Below are positions 50,605 to 58,350 of a DNA stretch of 64,000 nt, in pieces; the first letter of the stretch is position 1, and every line of letters starts with the position of its first letter. The stretch comes from Streptomyces flavochromogenes (lineage in GTDB: Bacteria; Actinomycetota; Actinomycetes; Streptomycetales; Streptomycetaceae): the NCBI RefSeq assembly GCF_000717595.1, contig NZ_JNZO01000008.1, positions 124,001 through 188,000 of the forward strand, given 5' to 3'. The translations under genes were made by a program, and so were the position numbers. The notes below the pieces were generated by a model. It was given only the letters and a program-made list of their open reading frames with translations. It ran no database searches and had not been told where the DNA came from.

Positions 50605-51984
50605 TCAGTCGGGCGATCCGTCCCTCCGCGTCTCCGCCGGGGCCGTGCGCGCGAAATGACGGGCCGTGGGCACGAGCGCCGCGGCGGCCGGTACGAGGAA
50701 GCAGGCCGCGGCGCACGCGGCGAGGACCGGAGTGACGCCGAAGCGGTCGATGGCGGGTGCGATCAGGGCGAGGCCGATGGGTGCGAGGCCGTAGGACACC
50801 AGGAAGTCCAGTGACGAGACCCGGGCCAGCTTGTCCGGCGCGACCTCCCGCTGGGTGGCGGTGAACCAGGGCACGTTGAACAGCTCGATGCCGATCCCGG
50901 CGACGGCGTACGCCGCGACGACCACGACCGGGTGCACGGGCAGCATCAGACTCAGCGGCGCGACACCGTACGCGCCGAGGCCGGCGAACGCGGCCCAGCC
51001 CTGGGAGCGGGGCCGCAGGCGAGCGATGACGAGGGCCCCGCCGAGGGCTCCCACGGTGTACGCGGTCATCGCCGCGGCCAGAACCCACTCGGTGCCGTAT
51101 CGGTCCCGGCTGATCAGGGGCAACGCGACGCTGGTGGCCGAGTAGCCGAGCGCGATGACGGCGATGAGGGCGGCGAGTCCGGCGAGGAACCACGGGTGGC
51201 GGCGTGCCTCCCGTATGCCCTCCAGGAATTCGGCGCGGAACCCGATACGTGGGGACGGACCAGTGACGCATTCCGCGGTCGTCGCCGCCATCCCCTTCGC
51301 GGGCTGCTCCGTGGTCACCTCCGCTTCCGCCGCGGCTTGCCGGGCGCACGCCTCCGCGCCCGGATCCGCCGTCGCGGCGGCGCCCCCCTGGTCCGGGGCG
51401 AGTGCGGCGACCAGCCACAGTGCCCCGATGGCGAGCAGCAGCGTTCGGACGTCGAGGAACGCCGCGAGCAGCGCGGTCAGGGTGGGTCCGGCGAGTGTGG
51501 AGCCGCGCACGGCCATGGTCATGGCGGCGTTGGCCTGCTGGCGTTGTCCGGGTTCGACGGTCTCCGCCGTGAGTGCCTGGAACGCGGGCCGGCAGGCGCC
51601 CTGTCCGGCGCCGGCCAGGGCCGCGGCGAACGTCATCAGTGCGAGCGACCGGCCGAGGCCTGCGGCGAGCAGCGGCGCGGCGGCCGCCGCGGCGAGGGCG
51701 GACCAGAGGACGACCGCCCGGCGGGAGTGACGGTCGGCCAGCACGCCGCCGACGGTGACGGCGGCGAGGAATCCGGCGGTGCGGGCGGCGAGGACGAGAC
51801 CGAGTCCCGCGGCGCCGAGGTCGCGGTGCAGGACGGCGAGCCCGAGGACGAAGGGCAGGGCCCAGGTCGCGAGGCCGGACGCGGTGGTGCCTGCCCACAG
51901 GCGCAGGAAGGCAGGGTCCCGGAGGACCGAACGCGGTGGCGGGGCAGGGGACTTGGCCGCGGTGGGTGCGGGCGTGGTGGCCAC
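50605..51984 (-). CDS. MFS exporter, EntS-like, divergent from the metal-uptake operon
   Basis: A 459-residue transporter with about 12 helices (FLRLWAGTTASGLATWALPFVLGLAVL is helix 1; GGVLADRHSRRAVVLWS is motif A). The family (EntS/MFS_3) includes siderophore exporters. A long loop around residues ~200-260 separates the halves. GTG 51984, nine bases after GAGGAG, is chosen: the open frame extends to ATG 52059, but that ATG lies inside the Zur-type box. The shared divergent promoter with the binding protein gene suggests that it exports the same chelator that the ABC system takes back. Confidence 0.85.
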   Translation of the reverse strand: MATTPAPTAAKSPAPPPRSVLRDPAFLRLWAGTTASGLATWALPFVLGLAVLHRDLGAAGLGLVLAARTAGFLAAVTVGGVLADRHSRRAVVLWSALAAAAAAPLLAAGLGRSLALMTFAAALAGAGQGACRPAFQALTAETVEPGQRQQANAAMTMAVRGSTLAGPTLTALLAAFLDVRTLLLAIGALWLVAALAPDQGGAAATADPGAEACARQAAAEAEVTTEQPAKGMAATTAECVTGPSPRIGFRAEFLEGIREARRHPWFLAGLAALIAVIALGYSATSVALPLISRDRYGTEWVLAAAMTAYTVGALGGALVIARLRPRSQGWAAFAGLGAYGVAPLSLMLPVHPVVVVAAYAVAGIGIELFNVPWFTATQREVAPDKLARVSSLDFLVSYGLAPIGLALIAPAIDRFGVTPVLAACAAACFLVPAAAALVPTARHFARTAPAETRRDGSPD

Positions 51985-52040
51985 GGTGTGCTGCTCCTCG
52001 GAGGTGGGGGAGCGGTTCGGCGAACCGCCCTCGGGTTCAT

Positions 52041-52061
52041 TAATGAAAATGATTGCCATTA
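52041..52061. promoter_or_regulatory. Zur-type box in a bidirectional promoter
   Basis: A 21-bp dyad with 8 of 10 pairs matched around a central G. The inner TGAAAATGATTGCCA fits the 7-1-7 pattern TGNNAATNATTNNCA known from Streptomyces Zur sites and does not resemble the DmdR1/IdeR iron box. It lies 76 bases before the binding-protein ATG and 56 bases before the exporter GTG. A -10-like TACCCT (52065-52070) adjoins it on the plus strand. Zinc control is likely; another Fur-family protein is the alternative. Confidence 0.75.
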
Positions 52062-52137
52062 CAGTACCCTTCGAACGCGGCACTCCTGCCCGGTGCACGA
52101 CAACACCCATGCCCGTCCCTCCCAGACCGGAGAACCC

Positions 52138-53172
52138 ATGCGCAACACCGCCCGTCTCGGCATCGCCCTGACCCTCGCCCTCGCCACCGCGGGCTGCTCC
52201 ACCGCGGGCGGCGGTGGGTCGGCGGCGCACACCAGGCCCGGTGCCGCGCCCGGCGCGGGGCCGGGGGGCTCCGTCACCAGCTGTGGCCGCCAGGTGTCGC
52301 TCGCCGGCCCGCCGCGGCGGACCGTCGCCCTGGACCAGAGCTCGACCGAGACCCTGCTCGAACTCGGGCTCCAGGACCGGATGGCCGGCACGGCCAACCT
52401 CAAGACCAAGATCCCCGCTCCGTACGAAGCCGCGTACGCGAAGATCCCGGTCATCGCACCGAAGATCGCCACGGGCGAGCAACTGCGCGCGGCAACACCC
52501 GACTTCGTCGTCGCGGGCTCCGCCGACCTCTACACGGCGGACCGCGCCGGCACCCGCGAGGAGCTGGACGCCCTGAAGGTCCCCACCTTCGTCAGCGCCG
52601 TGGACTGCCCGCAGCACAACCCGCCCGGCCGGACGCCCTTCGAGCTGCTCTTCTCCGACTACGAGAACCTGGGCACGCTCTTCGGCGCCGAGGAACGCGC
52701 CGGAAAGCTCGCGGCGGACCAGCGCGCCGCGGTCGCCCGTGCGGGCGCCGCCACCTCCGGCGTGCGGAGCGGGGACCGGCCGACCGTCGTCTACCTCTAC
52801 TCCGTCTTCAACGGCATGCCGTACGTGGCGGGCAGGACCGGCCTGCCCAGCGAGATGAGCCGGATCGTCGGCGCCGAGAACGCCTTCGACGACGTCCAGG
52901 AGGACTGGCCCGAGGTCTCCTGGGAGGAAGTCGCCCGGCGCGACCCGGACTTCATCGTGATCGGCGACCTGTCCGAGCGGGGCCGCCCCGGCGACAGCGC
53001 CGCCGAGAAGCGGGCCACGATGAAGGCGCACCCGGTGATCTCCCGGCTGGCCGCCGTCCGCGACGACAAGATCCTCGAAGTGCCGGGCATCGAACTCGAC
53101 CCCTCGGTCCGCTCCGTACACGCCCTCGAACTGCTCGCCCAGGGCATGAAGGACCTCGGACATGCCCGCTGA
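52138..53172 (+). CDS. FecB/BtuF-like metal-chelate-binding lipoprotein
   Basis: A 344-residue lipoprotein (lipobox ATAGCST, Cys ~20). The mature protein is of the TroA-like type III binding fold: RTVALDQSSTETLLELGLQDRMAG, TPDFVVAG, and PVISRLAAVRDDKILEVPG at the end. These proteins bind siderophores, cobalamin or haem rather than free ions. It has a very short Gly-rich linker after the Cys. GGAG lies just before the ATG. First gene of a six-gene operon with overlaps or short gaps throughout. Confidence 0.88.
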   Translation: MRNTARLGIALTLALATAGCSTAGGGGSAAHTRPGAAPGAGPGGSVTSCGRQVSLAGPPRRTVALDQSSTETLLELGLQDRMAGTANLKTKIPAPYEAAYAKIPVIAPKIATGEQLRAATPDFVVAGSADLYTADRAGTREELDALKVPTFVSAVDCPQHNPPGRTPFELLFSDYENLGTLFGAEERAGKLAADQRAAVARAGAATSGVRSGDRPTVVYLYSVFNGMPYVAGRTGLPSEMSRIVGAENAFDDVQEDWPEVSWEEVARRDPDFIVIGDLSERGRPGDSAAEKRATMKAHPVISRLAAVRDDKILEVPGIELDPSVRSVHALELLAQGMKDLGHAR

Positions 53173-54487
53173 CCACCAGATTCCCGGGACCTCGGGAGGC
53201 GTGTCGGTCGGCGGGTGCGAGGCCGGGATCCCGCGCGCCCCTGCCGGCCGCGATGCCCGACGGTCCTCGCCCCCGCCCGCTGAACCGCCCGTCAGTACGA
53301 GCCCGGCCGACCTCCTGCTCCCCACGGCCCGCGAACGCGGCCGTACGGCGGAGACCGCCTCCGGACATCCGCTGCCGGGTACGCCGGGTGTGCCGAGTCC
53401 GCCGGAGACAGGCGGCCGGTCCGGCAGGCTCGACAAGTCCGCAGCACCCCACCCCGGAGGCCCCCGGCACGGCTCTCGCCCCGGAAGTCCCCGCCTCCTC
53501 CTGCTCCTCTCCGCGATCACCCTCGTGGCCTCGATCGCAGCGGCCGTCCGCATCGGCACGGCCGACACCGGCTGGACCGACCTGGCCCGCGTCCTCTCCA
53601 CCCATCTCGGCCTGGACGTCGAGCCGCTGCCCCCGTTGGTGGACTCGCTCATCTGGGACCTGCGGCTGCCGCGCGTCCTGATGGCCGCGCTCGTCGGCGC
53701 CTCGCTCGCCGTGTGCGGCACGGTTCTCCAGGCGGTCACCCGTAACGCACTCGCCGACCCCTACCTGCTCGGCGTCTCCTCCGGAGCGTCGACCGGAGCC
53801 GTCGCCGTCGTCGTCCTCGGGATCGGCGCGAGCGCGCTCGGAGTCACCGGCGGCGCGCTCGTCGGCGCGCTGCTCTCCTTCGCGCTGCTGCTCCTCCTGC
53901 TGAGGCGTACCGGCCTCGACTCCGTCCGTATCGTCCTCACCGGCGTGGTCGTCGGACAACTGCTCACCGCGCTGACCTCGCTGATCCTGATGGCCTCGGC
54001 GGACGCGGACACGACGCGGGCCGTCACGCACTGGCTGCTGGGATCGATGGCACCGGCCCGCTGGAACACCGTCGTGGTCTGCGCGATCGTCACCCCGCTG
54101 GGCCTGACCGTGGCGTGGCTGTGTTCGAGTGCCCTCGACGGGCTCGCCTTCGGCACCGACACCGCCGCCTCGCTCGGCATCGGCGTACGGCACACCAGGA
54201 TGCTGCTGCTCGTGGTGACGGCCGCGCTGACCGCGGTCGCCGTGGCCACCGTCGGCGCCATCGGCTTCGTCGGGCTGATCGTGCCCCACGGGGTGCGGTT
54301 CCTCGTCGGACCCCTGCACCGGGTGCTGTTGCCGTACGCGGCGCTCGCCGGCGCGGTGTTCCTCGTGTGGACGGACGCCCTCGCACGGATCGCCTTCGCA
54401 CCCCGCGAGGTCCCCGTCGGCGTCATCACCGCGCTCCTCGGCGTGCCCCTCTTCCTTCTCGTCCTGCGCAAGAGGGGTGAACTGTGA
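53162..54487 (+). CDS. FecCD-type permease with a long N-terminal extension
   Basis: A 441-residue BtuC/FecCD permease. Hallmarks are LRLPRVLMAALVGASLAVCGTVLQAVTRNALADPYLLGVSSGAS, and GAIGFVGLIVPHGVRFLVG with the following HRVLLPYAALAGA. About nine to ten helices begin at residue ~108. The first ~105 residues are Pro/Gly/Ala-rich and not found in ordinary members; ATG 53162 has a proper AAGGA site and overlaps the preceding stop by 11 bases, so the extension may be translated, but a start closer to the first helix is possible. Confidence 0.9.
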   Translation: MPADHQIPGTSGGVSVGGCEAGIPRAPAGRDARRSSPPPAEPPVSTSPADLLLPTARERGRTAETASGHPLPGTPGVPSPPETGGRSGRLDKSAAPHPGGPRHGSRPGSPRLLLLLSAITLVASIAAAVRIGTADTGWTDLARVLSTHLGLDVEPLPPLVDSLIWDLRLPRVLMAALVGASLAVCGTVLQAVTRNALADPYLLGVSSGASTGAVAVVVLGIGASALGVTGGALVGALLSFALLLLLLRRTGLDSVRIVLTGVVVGQLLTALTSLILMASADADTTRAVTHWLLGSMAPARWNTVVVCAIVTPLGLTVAWLCSSALDGLAFGTDTAASLGIGVRHTRMLLLVVTAALTAVAVATVGAIGFVGLIVPHGVRFLVGPLHRVLLPYAALAGAVFLVWTDALARIAFAPREVPVGVITALLGVPLFLLVLRKRGEL

Positions 54488-55296
54488 GGATCACCGCCGA
54501 GAATGTGAGCTGGTCGGTGGCAGGCACACCGGTGGTACGCGAGGTCAGCGCGAGCATCGCCTCCGGCGAGACCGTCGGCCTCCTCGGCCCGAACGGCTCC
54601 GGCAAGTCCTCCCTGCTGCGTTGCCTGGCCGGGCTCCGAGCCCCCGACGCGGGTGCGGTCAGGTACGACGGCACATCCGTGGGGGAGTGGAGCGCGCGCA
54701 GGATCGCCCGCCATGTCGCCTTCGTCGCCCAGGACTCGGGAGCCGACAGCGATCTGCGGGTCGCCGACGTCGTCGGCCTCGGCCGCACCCCGTTCCGGGA
54801 CCGCTGGCGCGGGGCGGACGCCACCGACCGGGCCGTGATCGCCGCCGCCCTTGAGGTCGTCGGCCTCACCGCGCTCGCCGGCCGCTCCTGGAAGGCCCTT
54901 TCGGGCGGCGAGCGGCAGCGCGCCCACATCGCCCGCGCGCTGGCCCAGCAGCCGTACGCGCTGCTGCTCGACGAACCGACCAACCACCTCGACGTCAGGC
55001 ACCAGCTCGACCTGATGGAGCTGCTGACCGGCACCGACCGGACCGTCCTGGTCGCCCTGCACGACCTGTCGCTCGCGGCCCGGTACTGCGACCGGCTCCT
55101 TCTCCTGCACCACGGTCGACTGATCGCGGCCGGCACCCCCGAGGCCGTCCTGACGGCCGATCGGCTCGCCGAGGTGTTCGAGGTCGACGCCGAACGCGGC
55201 ACCGACGCCCTGGGGCACCCGACCGTCATCTACCGCCGCTCCCTTGGCGCCTTCCTTCCGACGCCCCGACCCACTCTGAAAAGGACACGACCTTGA
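54484..55296 (+). CDS. FepC/BtuD-type ABC ATPase
   Basis: A 270-residue ATPase. Walker A GPNGSGKSS, Q-loop FVAQDSGADSDLRVADVVGLGRTP (the FecE/FepC type), signature LSGGERQRAHIARALAQ, Walker B LLLDEPTNHLD and the switch His (ALHD) are present. GTG 54484 overlaps the permease stop, and its own stop overlaps the next start. Together with the two previous genes it completes an importer of a metal chelate. Confidence 0.94.
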   Translation: MRITAENVSWSVAGTPVVREVSASIASGETVGLLGPNGSGKSSLLRCLAGLRAPDAGAVRYDGTSVGEWSARRIARHVAFVAQDSGADSDLRVADVVGLGRTPFRDRWRGADATDRAVIAAALEVVGLTALAGRSWKALSGGERQRAHIARALAQQPYALLLDEPTNHLDVRHQLDLMELLTGTDRTVLVALHDLSLAARYCDRLLLLHHGRLIAAGTPEAVLTADRLAEVFEVDAERGTDALGHPTVIYRRSLGAFLPTPRPTLKRTRP

Positions 55297-56186
55297 CCCC
55301 GTCCGCCCACACCGAGCCCGACCCCGGCGCCACCCTCTCCGGCGCTCCCTCGGCCCCCGTCCCGCTGTCGCTCTCCGTCGACAAGCTCATCGGGGCCGTC
55401 CTGGCCGGCGAACACGGTCCGCTCCCCGCCGAACTCATCGCGACCAGCGTGTTCTGGATCCACCACGGAACCCGGCTGGCCGGCGGCGACACCACCTACC
55501 TCAACCAGTACGTTCTGGTCCGCGTCGGCGACACCTTCGGCGGCTGTGCGTTCGAGGCCGGCGAACTCACCCCGACGATCTGCCGCGACCACTCCGGCAC
55601 GCCGCTCGACGTCCTGCTGCGCGACGCCCCGGGCCCCCTGCGGATCGCCGCCCTCGACGCCTACCTCGCCCACACCCGACCGCACCGGGCCGCCGCCGAA
55701 GAAGGGGACGCCGAGCCGGTCAGCCTCCCGAGCGGCACTCCTGAGATCCGCGCGAGGGCCCGCGACGCGGCCATCGCGGGTCTGCTCGACATCGAGGAGG
55801 GTGCGAAGGTCGGCCTCATCGGAGTGGTCGACCCGCTGGTCGCGGCGATCCGCGAGCGCGGCGGCGAACCCCTGCCCTGCGACTTCAACCTCAGGACGAC
55901 CCGGTGGGGCGACCCCGTCACCGACGACATGCACGAGGTGCTCGACCGCGCCGACGCGGTCGTCGCCACGGGAATGACGCTGAGCAACGGTTCGTTCGAC
56001 ACGATCCTGGAGCGCTGCCGCCACCGCGGCATCCCCCTGATCGTGTACGCGCAGAGCGGCAGCGCCGTCGCCCGTGCCTTCCTCGGCTCGGGAGTGACCG
56101 CCCTGTCGGCGGAACCGTTCCCCTTCTCCCAGTTCAGCGCGGAGGAGACCGTCCTGTACCGCTACCGCTCGGTGGACGGCGCATGA
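55293..56186 (+). CDS. Rossmann-like DUF364 protein of the metal operon
   Basis: A 297-residue protein with a DUF4213-like N-terminal part (VDKLIGAVLAGEHGPLPAEL, then GTRLAGGDTTYLNQYVLVRVGDTFGGCAFEAGEL) and a Rossmann-like DUF364 C-terminal half (ARDAAIAGLLDIEEGAKVGLIGVVDPLVAAIRERG, then ADAVVATGMTLSNGSFDTIL). DUF364 proteins have been proposed to bind heavy metals, but no role is established. It starts at TTG 55293 behind AAGGA, overlapping the ATPase stop. In this operon it may handle the metal or chelate after import, which is inference. Confidence 0.8.
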   Translation: MTPSAHTEPDPGATLSGAPSAPVPLSLSVDKLIGAVLAGEHGPLPAELIATSVFWIHHGTRLAGGDTTYLNQYVLVRVGDTFGGCAFEAGELTPTICRDHSGTPLDVLLRDAPGPLRIAALDAYLAHTRPHRAAAEEGDAEPVSLPSGTPEIRARARDAAIAGLLDIEEGAKVGLIGVVDPLVAAIRERGGEPLPCDFNLRTTRWGDPVTDDMHEVLDRADAVVATGMTLSNGSFDTILERCRHRGIPLIVYAQSGSAVARAFLGSGVTALSAEPFPFSQFSAEETVLYRYRSVDGA

Positions 56187-57322
56187 CCCCCGCCACGCAC
56201 CGAGCCCGCGCCCCACGGCCATCCCACCCGGCCGCGCTCGACGCCGGCAGCGGAGCCGCCGCCGGTGCCGGAACCGGCCATGCCCCCTGTCACCACGGCG
56301 AACTTCTCCAGGGCGTCTTCCTCGACGCCGACGGACGCAGGTGCGCGGGCCTCGTCACCCTCCCCCTGGCCGGCCCCGGCAGCCGGGCCGATTTCGTCCG
56401 TCGGCCCGGCGCACCGCCCGAGGCGCTCACGGTCGTCCCCGCCGACCGGGGAAAGGCAGGACGCGCTGCGGGCATCACGGTGACGGAGTGCGCGCGACAG
56501 CTCGGACTTCCGCCCAGCGGTGGGCAGTTGAGGCTCACGGGCGACGTACCGGTGGGCCTGGGCATGGGCAGCTCCACCAGCGACGTGATCGCGACGGTCC
56601 GCGCGGTCGCCGACTCGTACGGGCTTCGTCTCGCCCCCGACACCGTCGCCCGCATCGCCGTCCGCGCGGAACGGGCCAGTGATCCGCTGATGCTCGACGC
56701 CCGCCCGGTCCTCTTCGCCCAGCGGGAGGGCCGGATCCTGGACGTCCTGGGTCCTGCCCTCCCGCCCCTGGTCGTCGTGGGCTGCGTCCTCGGTGGGGGA
56801 GCGCCCGTCGACACCCTCGCCCTGCCCGTACGGGAGGCCACCGACGCCGACGTCCAGGAGTACCAGCGGCTGCGCACCCTCCTGCGCCGAGCGATCGCCA
56901 CGGGGGACGCATCACTCGTGGGGCGCGTCGCGACGGCCAGCGCACGACGTGGCCAACAGGTTCTGCATCACCCGGAGTTCGAGACGCTGACCGCGATCGC
57001 CCGGCGGTCCGGAGCAGCGGGCGTGCAGATCGCGCACAGCGGCGCCGTGGCAGGCGTCCTGTTCGACCCGGCCGCACCCGGGGACCTGCGTCATCGCGTA
57101 CGCGCCTGCCGCCGCGCGCTGAACACCCACGGGATCCCCACCACCCGCACGTTCACCACCCCCGCCCCTGATGCGAGACCTGCCCCGACCCGCCCCGGAA
57201 GCGCCCCCGCATCTCCCTCGCTCACCACCAAGGAGTCGCCCGATGGACCAGCACGTCGCCGAGGCGATCGGACGGCCCGACCTGATACGTCTCGACGACC
57301 GTCTCGTCTGCCTGCGCTTTGA
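56183..57322 (+). CDS. GHMP-family kinase, PduX-like (small hydroxy amino acid kinase candidate)
   Basis: A 379-residue kinase. CHHGELLQGVF (~36-46) corresponds to the PduX/threonine-kinase start GxxGExxQG; the GHMP ATP loop is PVGLGMGSSTSD (123-134). The C-terminal GHMP domain ends near residue 325 (AGVQIAHSGAVAGVLFDPAAPG). PduX phosphorylates L-threonine for cobamide synthesis; no cobamide gene is present here. Ser or Thr phosphorylation followed by the next PLP enzyme would give a diamino acid or a related unit. The last ~50 codons overlap the next gene by 80 bases and are Pro/Arg-rich, so the frame end may not be conserved. Confidence 0.82.
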   Translation: MTPATHRARAPRPSHPAALDAGSGAAAGAGTGHAPCHHGELLQGVFLDADGRRCAGLVTLPLAGPGSRADFVRRPGAPPEALTVVPADRGKAGRAAGITVTECARQLGLPPSGGQLRLTGDVPVGLGMGSSTSDVIATVRAVADSYGLRLAPDTVARIAVRAERASDPLMLDARPVLFAQREGRILDVLGPALPPLVVVGCVLGGGAPVDTLALPVREATDADVQEYQRLRTLLRRAIATGDASLVGRVATASARRGQQVLHHPEFETLTAIARRSGAAGVQIAHSGAVAGVLFDPAAPGDLRHRVRACRRALNTHGIPTTRTFTTPAPDARPAPTRPGSAPASPSLTTKESPDGPARRRGDRTARPDTSRRPSRLPAL

Positions 57323-58262
57323 GACCATGAAGGTGGTCTCCGCGCTCGCGGCCGTACGCCACCTCCTCGACACCGGAGTCGTACGGCGCGGGGACACGCT
57401 GCTCGACAGCTCCAGCGGGATCTACGCGTACGCCCTCGCCCTGGCCTGCCACCGGCACGGCATGCACTGCCACGTCGTCGGCTCCACGACCGTCGACAGG
57501 ACGCTGCGCACCCAGCTCGCCGTACTCGGCGCCACGCTCGAACAGATGGAACCCTGCGACGACCTCAAGCTCGACCAGAAGCGACGTGTCGAGCGGATCC
57601 ACGAGATCCTCGCCGCACACCCCGAGTACCACTGGATGAGGCAGTACCACGACGACATCCACTACCTCGGCTACCGCGTCGTCGCCGACCGCATCCGTGA
57701 GGAGACGGGTACGGACCGGCTCACCGTCGTCGGAGGAGTGGGCTCGGGCGCCTCCACGGGCGCCCTCACCCGCTATCTGCGCGACGCCTCAGGCGCCGCG
57801 CCGACCGACGTCGAGCTCGTCGGCGTCCAGCCCTACGGCAGCCTCACCTTCGGTGCCCAGCACACCTCCGACCCCGAGATCATCATCGCGGGCATCGGGA
57901 GCTCCATCCCCTTCGGAAACGTCGCGCACGAGCTGTACGACACCCTGCACTGGATCTCCTTCGACGCCGCCCTGTCCGGAGCCGTCGACCTCCTGCGGCG
58001 CCACGCCGTCTTCGCGGGCCTGTCGAGCGGCGCGGCCTACCTCGCCGCCCGACACGAACACGACCGCGCCCCCGAACGCACCGTCCTCTTCATCGCCCCC
58101 GACACCGGCCACCGATACACCGACACCGTCTACACGCGCCACCGCGAAGCGGCACCCCTCGCCGACCTCGCTCCGCGGGACATCGCCGACCAGACCGAAC
58201 TCGCCCTTCCCTGGTCCCGGATGCCCTGGAACCGCACTCCGACCCCACCGCTCACCGCGTAA
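57243..58262 (+). CDS. Fold-type-II PLP enzyme of the cysteine-synthase superfamily
   Basis: A 339-residue PLP enzyme. FETMKVVSA places the Schiff-base Lys at K30; DSSSGIYAYALALAC (55-69) is the substrate/phosphate loop equivalent to TSGNTG; GGVGSGASTGALTRYLR (164-180) binds the PLP phosphate. It is not a canonical CysK: the loop lacks NTG and the Lys context lacks KDR. SbnA-type enzymes use O-phosphoserine to make diaminopropionate precursors of siderophores, a role that would suit the preceding kinase. ATG 57243, eight bases after GGAG, is well supported despite lying inside the kinase frame. Confidence 0.82.
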   Translation: MDQHVAEAIGRPDLIRLDDRLVCLRFETMKVVSALAAVRHLLDTGVVRRGDTLLDSSSGIYAYALALACHRHGMHCHVVGSTTVDRTLRTQLAVLGATLEQMEPCDDLKLDQKRRVERIHEILAAHPEYHWMRQYHDDIHYLGYRVVADRIREETGTDRLTVVGGVGSGASTGALTRYLRDASGAAPTDVELVGVQPYGSLTFGAQHTSDPEIIIAGIGSSIPFGNVAHELYDTLHWISFDAALSGAVDLLRRHAVFAGLSSGAAYLAARHEHDRAPERTVLFIAPDTGHRYTDTVYTRHREAAPLADLAPRDIADQTELALPWSRMPWNRTPTPPLTA

Positions 58263-58350
58263 CACCCCGGCCCAGGCCCAGGACACCACCCTCGTACGCC
58301 GTTATGGGATGTTTGCTGTGTTGTTCACCCGATGGATACGGAAAGCGGGA

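Noticed and set aside
52041..52061. The dyad as a DmdR1/IdeR iron box.
   Set aside because: It lacks the TTAGGTTAGGCTAACC pattern and instead fits the Zur 7-1-7 form.
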